NCBI GenBank assembly: GCA_903813345.2
Contig: CAIIXF020000397.1
Span: 1-16,797 of the forward strand
Source of the DNA: Owenia fusiformis
Taxonomy: Eukaryota > Annelida > Polychaeta > Sabellida > Oweniidae
DNA length: 16,797 nt
Reading direction: 5' to 3'
A program made the translations under genes and the position numbers. Numbering within the stretch: position 1 is the first letter of the stretch; the number at the start of each line of letters is the position of its first letter. The notes beneath the pieces were generated by a model that was given only the letters and a program-made list of their open reading frames with translations, was not told where the DNA came from and did no database searches. Positions 9,483-16,308 of the stretch are shown here, one piece after another.

Positions 9483-9645
9483 GTCCCTGGAATTTAAAAT
9501 TGGCAGTAAGGTATGCAATGATTGAAATGAGGCATGATTGCACGGACGTCAAGTACGTTTCTGGCGAAAGCCGGAGCATAGATTATTTAAGAGGACTGGA
9601 AGCAAGATGGCAGTCTATTTCAATTCTGCCAATTCGTGTTGGCAG
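9483..9645 (+). other. Candidate internal exon (163 nt, plus strand)
   Basis: TCTAATATCTAACATAG precedes an open segment ending GGCAG followed by GTATTT. The frame (open from about 9449 to 9676) reads PWNLKLAVRYAMIEMR, then HDCTDVKYVSGESRSIDYLR, then GLEARWQSISILPIRVG. The segment is richer in G and C than its flanks. I do not recognise the peptide. No ATG opens the frame upstream (its first codon is GTG), so if real it is an internal exon. Alternatively an earlier acceptor at 9464 could be used. Against it: 9539-9601 is repeated in inverted orientation at 9974-10035, so part of this segment is duplicated DNA, and no partner exon is identified. Confidence 0.25.
9539..9601 (+). repeat. Inverted repeat arm 1 (63 bp)
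   Basis: TGCACGGACGTCAAGTA, TTTCTGGCGAAAGCCGGAGC and ATAGATTATTT..GACTGGAA match the reverse complement of 9974-10035 with about three substitutions and one single-base indel. Similarity ends abruptly on both sides. The spacer is about 370 bp. No target-site duplication is apparent. Confidence 0.85.
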
Positions 9646-9973
9646 GTATTTATCACTATTGACTCAGTTGTTTATCTAGTTTTACTTACCTTAGATGCTT
9701 AGTAATCTACTTAGTATAATATTGTTTCCAAAATTATTGTCATTTGCGAAAATTAGTACTAAAAGTACTTTGAACAGGTCAGCTGCCATTTGCTTGGCTG
9801 ATCGTACCAGTCCACAAAAACAGTGAAATCATATTAAATATACCAATAATACTTTAAAACTGAGGCAGATGCGATACAAAAAGACTCTATTAATACAGAT
9901 ATACAGGTTACAGTCACCAAGATGAGCTAATTTCAGGCGAGATTCGGGAAATAAAAAGGTAGGTCATTCTTAT

Positions 9974-10035
9974 TTCCAGTCTTCTAAATAATCTATGCTC
10001 CGGCTTTCGCCAGAAACTTACTTGACGTCTGTGCA
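9974..10035 (-). repeat. Inverted repeat arm 2 (62 bp)
   Basis: Reverse-complement partner of 9539-9601. The inner side of this arm carries the exact minus-strand donor-like text CAA|GTAAGTTTCTGG, whereas arm 1 has CAAGTACGTTTCTGG at the same place. Confidence 0.85.
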
Positions 10036-10105
10036 TGATTGCTCTGAAGGAACTGCTACGAGATTTCGACAAAATGGAAATATTTTTTCGATTAATTTTA
10101 ACTTC
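10022..10105 (-). other. Candidate internal exon (84 nt, minus strand)
   Basis: On the minus strand GTATGTATTTCTCAG precedes GAAGTTAAAATT, and the segment ends CGTCAA followed by the strong donor GTAAGT. In phase 0 it is open for 28 codons: EVKINRKNISILSKSRSS, then SFRAIMHRRQ, a basic, serine-rich peptide that I do not recognise. The plus-strand 62-codon frame at 9995-10183 is its shadow. The donor end lies within an inverted repeat shared with 9539-9601, which weakens the case. No flanking exon is established. Confidence 0.2.
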
Positions 10106-10118
10106 CTGAGAAATACAT

Positions 10119-10521
10119 ACTACAGTCTGTTACACTGCTTCAAAGGCAAGCAGTTAAACCTGAAATATAAGAAATCTAAATAATATTGTGCAATAATATA
10201 TAGAAAAATATATTCATATTGCACACGAATGACATTTGTATATGTTGGATTGCTTGTAAATTGGCTCATAAACTCTTTAACCTCTTATATTTTGATGCTT
10301 CTCTACCATGTTAATTCTCAAAAAAATAACATGGTGGACAGACCTCAAATTACAAGAGGGCACAGGCTTATTGCACTAAACACTGAATAATCTGAAATAT
10401 ACAAATGTCATTCGTGTGCAATATGAATATATTTTTCTATATATTATGGCACAATGGTCTATAGATTTCTTAATTTTCAGGTTCAACTGCTTGCCTTTGA
10501 AGCAGTGTAACAGACTGTAGT
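10119..10521. repeat. Large quasi-palindrome, ~125-bp arms
   Basis: Arm 1 (10119-10243) and arm 2 (10398-10521) are inverted copies at about 93 percent identity by eye, and the innermost 51 bp (10193-10243 against 10398-10448) are identical. The shared text includes ACTACAGTCTGTTACACTGC, TTCAAAGGCAAGCAGTT and TTGCACACGAATGACATTTG. Inside the spacer two further inverted pairs share the same centre (about 10320): CCTCTT (10281) with AAGAGG (10354), and CCATGTTA (10306) with TAACATGG (10327). The whole 403 bp is therefore one decayed palindrome. No target-site duplication or coding frame is seen. Confidence 0.9.
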
Positions 10522-10957
10522 CGCCAATATTTAAAGTTTAACTCTATTTATTGAACTTCCTACTTCCGTTCCAAATGTGAATAATCATGATAAAGATGTG
10601 TATATTTTTAAATATCAATTATTTTTTCTGAAATCTATAGATCTACCTTCATGTCTCTTGATCTTCATGTCTTCCTAAAAGAAACCTATTTATTCACATC
10701 TCTTGAATGTTACAGTCCTTGTGGTACAAAAAATTCACAAAAATATTCAGTTTGCATCGTGAATCTGAATCTGAGAAACTATAAATTGGATGCCAATGGG
10801 TGTTTTGTTGTTAAAATAAGTGCCTTCTTCAAAAGCATTGACTCTTGAGCTGAGCAGCCATTTTGTTTTTTAGAATCTATGAATTTTCATATTTTATCGC
10901 AAATTTCTACATCAGTCTGTATTGATTCGAACAAAAGTATGTATTCAAGCTACTCAC
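10522..10957. other. AT-rich DNA without a recognisable gene
   Basis: The plus-strand 65-codon frame at 10651-10848 has no recognisable domain. On the minus strand TTTCTTTTAG|GAAGACATG near 10680 looks like an acceptor, but its nearest donor gives only a ~28-nt segment, so I do not call an exon. Confidence 0.4.
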
Positions 10958-10968
10958 CTTACAATAAG

Positions 10969-11067
10969 CTACAGTTGTGCACGGGTGTGTTGCTGTATTA
11001 CACTTGGGAAAGCTGCTATAATCCACAGTGTTCCAACAAAGAAGCCGAACTTAAGAGTGTCAGCAAA
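10969..11067 (-). other. Candidate terminal coding exon (minus strand)
   Basis: The minus strand shows a pyrimidine-rich approach (TTGACCTTGACCTTCAGTAG), then 32 open codons and a TAG stop. The peptide reads FADTLKFGFFVGTLWIIAAF, then PSVIQQHTRAQL: a hydrophobic stretch of about 15-18 residues followed by a polar tail, like the end of a membrane protein. A strong donor-like AAG|GTGAGT follows the stop (exon edge 10958), which is odd for a last exon. The local sequence is richer in G and C than its flanks. I do not recognise the peptide, and the upstream exons would have to lie beyond the repeat array. The plus-strand frame at 10879-11109 is the alternative reading. Chance remains the likelier explanation. 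Confidence 0.2.
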
Positions 11068-11401
11068 CTACTGAAGGTCAAGGTCAAGTTGTTACTCGTT
11101 AGTAGATAAAATCCACTAGTCTGGTTGCCAAATACAAAAATCATGCAACAATGGGCAGAAACTTTTTTTCTGCATTTTCCGTTACTCTAATAGCTATATA
11201 CCAAATTAAAATGAGGTGGCACTGGGTACATGTTGATCATTTTTATAAAACTCAATTGAAAGTATGCTATTATTTGTGGCCGTGGCACTTTTGCAATAAA
11301 GTACAAGGCTAACTGAACAAAGCCCATTTAAAACAGATATGTAATCTAAAAGTAATAGAGTTTGAATATAATATTAACTAAACCTTATCATTTAAACATA
11401 T

Positions 11402-11515
11402 TCAATCATATTAAATCATATAGCCCTAAAATCATATCAGTCATCTCAATCATAGTAAATTAATATATTAATCATATTAAATCATACTGAATCATATCCA
11501 GTCATATCCGATATA
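11402..11515 (+). repeat. AATCATAT-rich short-period repeat
   Basis: AATCATATT and close variants (AATCATACT, AATCATATC, AGTCATATC) recur about nine times in 114 bp at irregular 9-20-bp spacing. The stretch from 11110 to 11400 just before it is AT-rich, with nothing I can call. Confidence 0.75.
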
Positions 11516-11540
11516 ATTCATAAACGACATAAATAGAGGA

Positions 11541-11671
11541 TATCCTATGATTTATGAGTGATATGATTTTCATCCACGAATGGGTATGATATCTGCACAA
11601 GTGAGCGTAGCGAGAGAGTACAGTTATCAATATCCATAAGTGGATTAAAATCATATCACGAGTATTAGGAT
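11541..11671. repeat. Foldback hairpin at the edge of the array
   Basis: GTGATATGATTTT (11558-11570) pairs with AAAATCATATCAC (11647-11659) perfectly. The pairing continues inward with CCACGAATGGGTATGATA against TATCAATATCCATAAGTGG, and outward to ATCCTA/TAGGAT (11542, 11666). The loop contains GTGAGCGTAGCGAGAGAG. A perfect 10-bp palindrome AGGATATCCT overlaps the outer edge at 11537-11546. The repeat array starts 2-3 bp later. Confidence 0.8.
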
Positions 11672-12090
11672 GTTCTTTCGAAATTTTGTATACATGTAGC
11701 CAAGAATGTGTTAATAGTGTTAGCCTTTTGCCGTCAGAAAGTATTTTGACCCACTTTTGAGATATGGTGTCCGAAAAGTAGGTCAAAATAAAAAGTTCTC
11801 CAAATTTAACGTTTGAGTTATGAATAGGGATAAAATTTTCTCAGAAATCCGAATCTGCAAACCAAATTTCGATCCGACTTCCGGTTCCGAAGTTATGGCG
11901 TGTCCAAAAAGTAGGTCAAAATAAAAATTCGCCAAATTTAACGTATGAGTTATGAATTAGGGGTAGAATTTTGTCAGGAATCCGAATCTTTAAATCAAAT
12001 TTAGATCAAATGGCGTTTTGAAATATCGGAAAATCGATCTGATGGTATCCTGATAGAAAGTCAAGAGTAGAGAAGAAAATATTGAAAAAT

Positions 12091-12275
12091 TCATCCATCC
12101 TTCCTTTCTGATCTATCCTATCCTTCCTATTTATCCTTCTTTCGTCCTTTCCTTCCTATCATCTCCTATCATATCCTTTCTTCCTATTCTGTTCTATCCT
12201 ATCCTTCTTTCTTATTCTATCCTATCGTTCCTTCCCATTCTATCCTATCCTACCTTCCTATTTTATCCATCCATC
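12091..12275 (+). repeat. Polypyrimidine microsatellite, unit 0
   Basis: Imperfect CCTTCCTATCC / TTCTATCCTATCC repeats, almost purine-free on this strand over about 185 bp. The tract is nearly identical to 16008-16195. Confidence 0.9.
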
Positions 12276-12332
12276 TTATTCTGGATGACTCAGCTTATTC
12301 TGGATGACTCGGCTTATTTTAGTTGACTGGGC
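12276..12332 (+). repeat. Three 19-bp repeats, unit 0
   Basis: Units at 12276, 12295 and 12314: TTATTCTGGATGACTCAGC, the same with TCGGC, and a more diverged third unit ending TGACTGGGC. Only the first unit contains the AP-1 consensus TGACTCA (12286-12292). Confidence 0.9.
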
Positions 12333-12343
12333 TTAAAAAAAGT

Positions 12344-12391
12344 CTAGATCTGGAGTCTGAAATTGAACTTCGTTCAATTTCCAAAGTCTAG
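12344..12391 (+). repeat. Stem-loop module H1, ending CTAG
   Basis: AAATTGAAC (12360-12368) and GTTCAATTT (12372-12380) form a perfect 9-bp stem with a TTC loop. Seven bases later the module ends TCTAG, which pairs with CTAGA at its start. It is followed by TTATTATTATT. A hairpin a few bases before CTRR and then T is the textbook 3' end of canonical Helitrons. Confidence 0.75.
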
Positions 12392-13135
12392 TTATTATTA
12401 TTATTATTTTTCTTAGCAAGATATCTCAATAACTAGAAGACTTAGGGTAAATCTGTTTACATGGTCAGTTAGGGTATGTGACCTAGTTTCTGGGAAATGA
12501 GGTCAAATTTTTTTCTAGGTCAAAGGTCAAAATCTAGGTCAAATCTACAAATTGTCAATTATCTTTGTTATGGTTAATTATTTTTTCTCAATTTTTTTTC
12601 ATCGTGTAGTTTAAAAGGAGCGCTTTTAAGTGAACTAATTCTTTTTATTGTAACTTTTAAGAATTTTGAGAAATTTGACTTTAAAAAAAAGTTGAATTTT
12701 TCAAATGATCCAAATCCATTAGAATTGGTACTAATTTAATAGGAAATTGTCTCAAGATTCTGAATCTGAAAACGAAATTGTGATCCGACTCCCGGTTCAG
12801 GAGTTAGGACATTTTGAAATTTTGAAAAAATGATTTGATGATATCCCCATGTCATGTCAATCGGACCAATATTTTTTTTATTTCTCATTAATATCAAAGT
12901 TCAAATTAAGCTTTTTATAGTAAATTTTCTCAGGATTCGGAATCTGAAAACAAAATTGAGATCCGACTTCCGGTTTACAAGTTATGGGCTTTTGAAATCT
13001 CAGAAAAATCCCATCGCTGCCACCAAATTGTAACAATCTCAACCCTTTCATTAATATCAGATCTCAAAATGGTTTTGAGATAAACAATCTAGATCTGGAG
13101 TCTTGAATTGAACTTGTTCAATTTCTCCAATCTAG
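12392..13135 (+). repeat. Array unit 1 (short, diverged)
   Basis: Starts TTATTATTATTATT and carries AGGTCAAAGGTCA at 12517-12529 and two diverged cores with ACTCCCGGTTCAGGAGT (12788-12804) and ACTTCCGGTTTACAAGT (12966-12982). It lacks the polypyrimidine tract and the 19-bp repeats, and ends in the most variant stem-loop (H2). Confidence 0.75.
13089..13135 (+). repeat. Stem-loop module H2 (variant)
   Basis: AATTGAAC-TT-GTTCAATT stem with a 2-nt loop, flanked by GGAG and CTCC that can also pair, and by CTAGA and TCTAG. It differs from H1 and H3 in loop and flank but keeps pairing potential. Confidence 0.75.
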
Positions 13136-14590
13136 TTATTATTATTTTTCTTTAAGAGTTTTTTCAATAACTATAAGGTATCCAGTAAAAACCATTATAC
13201 AGTTCATTTAGGTTCAGTATCTAGTTGGTGGGAAATTGGGTCAAATTTTTATCTAGGTCAAAGGTCAAGAACTAGGTCAAATCCAGTACTTTGTCACTTT
13301 TTTCGATTTTCTCTGTCGTCCTTCAATATTTTTGACCTGGGTTTTTTTCATTGTGTTCCTGATAAAAAAGTAGAAAATCTAGGGTCGATTTAGTTTTTTG
13401 GTATCTCAAACCGATTTCGAGATATCAGTGTCCGAAAACGAGGTCCAAAAAAAAGTTCTCCGAATCCAATGTCCAGGATATCAGTCTTATAGGAAATTTT
13501 CTCAGGATTCCGAATCTGAAAATCAAATTTCGATCTGACTTCCGGTTCAGAAGTTATGGCGTTTTAAAAATTCAAAAATCGCTAAATTTGGTGCCCCATG
13601 TTAATTCAATGGGAAAAAATATTTTTTTGAAGTGTAAAATACGAGATATAGACTAAGCACAGCTAAACATAATGGAAGACCATAAAAGAAAGGGACCTCA
13701 AAACCTTCTTTTCATAAAAATTTGGACACCAACATGCCTAGGTCAAAATCTAGGTCAAATTCAAAGTTTTTCCTTATTTTTGCAATTCTGACACTACAGA
13801 TTAATTATATTCTTCGAAATTTTGTATACATGTAGCCAAGAGTGTGCTAATAGTGTTAGCCTTTTGCCGTCAGAAAGTATTTTGACCCACTTTTGAGATA
13901 TGGTGTCCGAAAAGTAGGTCAAAATAAAAAATTCTCCAAATTTAACGTTTGAGTTATGAATTAAGCATAGAATTTTCTCAGGAATCTGAATCTGTAAATC
14001 AAATTTCGATCCGACTTCCGGTTCGGAAGTTATGCCATTTTGAAAGCTCAAAAATCGCTAAATTTGGTGCCCCATGTTATGTCAATGGGAAAAAAGATTT
14101 ATTTGAAGTGTTAAATACGAGATATAGACTAAGTATAGCTTAAAATAATGAAAACCTATGAAAGAAGGGGACCTCGAAGGCTACCTAACTTCAAAATTTG
14201 GACACCAAAATCCCTAGGTCAAAATCTAGGTCAAATTCATAGTTTTTCCTTATTTTTGCGATTCCGACACTATATTTAAATGATTTGCTTCAAAATGTTG
14301 TATACAGGTAGGAAAGAGTGTGCTTATAGTGTTAGCCTTTGCCGTCAGACTGTATTTCGACCCACTTTTGAGATATGGTGTCCGAAAAGTAGGTCAAAAT
14401 AAAAAGTTCTCAAAATTTAACATATGAGTTATGAATTAAGGGTAGAATTTTCTAAGGAATCCGAGTCTGCAAACCAAATTTTGATCCGACTTCCGGTTCG
14501 AAAGTCATGTCGTTTTGAAATTTCCAGAAAAATCGATCTGATGGTATCCTGATAGAAAGTCAAGAGTAGAGAAGAAAATATTGAAAAATG

Positions 14591-14779
14591 CATCCATCCT
14601 TCCTTTGTGATCCTATCGTATCCTTCTTATCTACATTTCCTTCGTATCCTCTCCTTCCTATCCTTCCTATTCTATTCCTTCTTCCTATTCTATTCTATCA
14701 TTCTTTCCTATTCTATCCTATCGTCCCTTCCTATTCTAGCGTATCCTTCCTTCCTTTTTCATCCATCCATCCATCCATC
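14591..14779 (+). repeat. Polypyrimidine microsatellite, unit 2
   Basis: CCTTCCTATCC-type repeats ending in (CCAT)n. Two overlapping plus-strand frames here (14588-14806 and 14607-14792) are purely a product of the low-complexity tract and encode only Pro/Ser/Leu/Phe-rich strings. Confidence 0.9.
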
Positions 14780-14836
14780 TTTTTCTGGATGACTCAGCTT
14801 ATTTAGGATGACTCGGCTTATTCTGGATGACTCGGC
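14780..14836 (+). repeat. Three 19-bp repeats, unit 2
   Basis: Units at 14780, 14799 and 14818. The first carries TGACTCA (14790-14796); the other two carry TGACTCG. Confidence 0.9.
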
Positions 14837-14847
14837 TAAAAAAAAGT

Positions 14848-14895
14848 CTAGATCTGGAGTCTGAAATTGAACTTCGTTCAATTTCCAAAGTCTAG
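14848..14895 (+). repeat. Stem-loop module H3
   Basis: Identical to H1 by eye: a 9-bp stem AAATTGAAC/GTTCAATTT, then CCAAAG and TCTAG, followed by (TTA)n. Confidence 0.75.
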
Positions 14896-16007
14896 TTATT
14901 ATTATTATTTTTCTTTAAGAGTTTTTTCAATAACTATAAGGTATCCAGTAAAGATCATAATACAGTTTATTTAGGTTCAGTATCTAGTTGGTGGGAAATT
15001 GGGTCAAATTTTTATCTAGGTCAAAGGTCAAGAACTAGGTCAAATCCAGTACTTTGTCACTTTTTTCGATTTTCTCGGTCGTCCTTCAATATTTATGATC
15101 CGGGTTTTTTTCATTGTGTTCCTTATAAAAAAGTAGGAAAGCTAGGGTCGATTTAGTTTTTTGATATCTCAAACCGATTTCGAGATATCAGTGTCCGAAA
15201 ACGAGGTCCAAAAAAAAGTTCTCCGAATCAAATGTCGAGGATATTAGTCTTATAGGAAATTTTCTCAGGATTCCGAATCTGAAAACCAAATTCGAATCAG
15301 ACTTCCGGTTCGGAAGTTATGGCGTTTTGAAAGCTCAAAAATCGCTAAATTTGGTGCCCATGTTAAGTCAATGGGAAAAAAGATTTTTTTAAAGTGAAAA
15401 ATACGAAATATAGACTGAGTTCAGCTTCATATAATCAAAGCCTTTAAAAGAAGGGGACCTCAAAAGCCACATAGCTTCAAAATTTGGACACCAAAATGCC
15501 TAGGTCAAAATCTAGGTCAAATTCAAAGTTTTTTCTTATTTTTGCGATTCTGACACTACACTTTAATTATATTCTTCGAAATTGTGTATTCATGTAGCCA
15601 AGAGTGTGCTAATAGCGTTAGCCTTTTGCCGTCAGAAAGTATTTTGACCCACTTTTGAGATATAGTGTCCGAAAAGTAGGTCAAAATAAAAAAATCTCCA
15701 AATTTAACGTTTGAGTTATGAATTAAAGGTAGAATTTTCTCAGAAATCCGAATCTGCAAACCAAATTTCGATCCGCCTTCCGGTTCAGAAGTTATGGCGT
15801 GTCCAAAAAGTAGGTCAAAATAAAAATTCGCCAAATTTAACGTATGAGTTATGAATTAGGGGTAGAATTTTGTCAGGAATCCTAATCTTTAAATCAAATT
15901 TAGATCCGACTTCCGGTTCGGAAGTTATGGCATTTTGAAATTTCGGAAAATCGATCTGATGGTATCCTGATAGAAAGTCAAGAGTAGAGAAGAAAATATT
16001 GAAAAAT

Positions 16008-16195
16008 TCATCCATCCTTCCTATCTGATCCTATCCTATCCTTCCTATCTATCCTTCCTTCGTATCTTTTCCTTCCTATCCTCTCCTATCATATCCTTTC
16101 TTCCTATTCTGTTCTATCCTATCCTTCTTTCTTATTCTATCCTATCGTTCCTTCCCATTCTATCCTATCCTACCTTCTTATTTTATCCATCCATC
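16008..16195 (+). repeat. Polypyrimidine microsatellite, unit 3
   Basis: CCTTCCTATCC-type repeats matching 12091-12275 nearly base for base, including ATTCTGTTCTATCC and CTTCCCATTC landmarks. Confidence 0.9.
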
Positions 16196-16252
16196 TTATT
16201 CTGGATGACTCAGCTTATTCTGGATGACTCGGCTTATTTTAGATGACTGGGC
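16196..16252 (+). repeat. Three 19-bp repeats, unit 3
   Basis: Units at 16196, 16215 and 16234, matching unit 0 with one substitution in the third. TGACTCA lies at 16206-16212. Confidence 0.9.
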
Positions 16253-16262
16253 TTAAAAAAGT

Positions 16263-16308
16263 CTAGATCTGGAGTCTGAAATTGAACTTCGTTCAATTTC
16301 CAGTCTAG
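16263..16308 (+). repeat. Stem-loop module H4
   Basis: Like H1 but with CCAG in place of CCAAAG after the stem. CTGG on the left now pairs with CCAG, giving CTAGA, CTGG and AAATTGAAC paired with GTTCAATTT, CCAG and TCTAG. Confidence 0.75.

Larger units (their letters stand above)
11674..12391 (+). repeat. Array unit 0 (left-truncated)
   Basis: Begins with TTCGAAATTTTGTATACATG, equivalent to about 15573 in unit 3, so its left half is missing. It holds two cores (hairpin motif at 11877; second core around 11906-12018), the polypyrimidine tract, three 19-mers and stem-loop H1. It is nearly identical to 15573-16308, including the unusual core-core junction ATGGCGTGTCCAAAAAG. In the second core the hairpin motif is precisely missing: GATC is followed by AA and then ATGGC, where unit 3 has an extra ~20 bp. 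Confidence 0.8.
13136..14895 (+). repeat. Array unit 2 (1759 bp, three cores)
   Basis: Contains (TTA)n; AGGTCAAAGGTCA at 13255-13267; cores with hairpin motifs at 13538, 14014 and 14489 (spacing about 476 bp, so the core plus spacer is itself tandemly repeated); AGGTCA pairs spaced by 6 bp at 13740-13757 and 14216-14233; the polypyrimidine tract at 14591-14779; 19-bp repeats at 14780-14836; and stem-loop H3. Confidence 0.8.
14896..16308 (+). repeat. Array unit 3 (~1.4 kb, three cores)
   Basis: Contains (TTA)n; AGGTCAAAGGTCA at 15018-15030; cores with hairpin motifs at 15301, 15776 and 15909 (the last two only ~133 bp apart); an AGGTCA pair spaced by 6 bp at 15502-15519; the polypyrimidine tract at 16008-16195; 19-bp repeats at 16196-16252; and stem-loop H4. 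Confidence 0.8.

Noticed and set aside
9690-9800. Minus-strand donor AAG|GTAAGT at 9690 with an upstream ATGGCAGCTGAC and 32 open codons
   Set aside because: The frame stops one base before the exon edge and the other frames contain stops, so no coding exon results.
9539-10035. The 63-bp inverted repeat as termini of a ~500-bp MITE
   Set aside because: Similarity ends inside both flanks without target-site duplications or recognisable terminal bases.
14588-14806. Two overlapping frames rich in Pro, Ser, Leu and Phe
   Set aside because: They translate the polypyrimidine microsatellite; equivalent tracts at 12091 and 16008 do not keep them.
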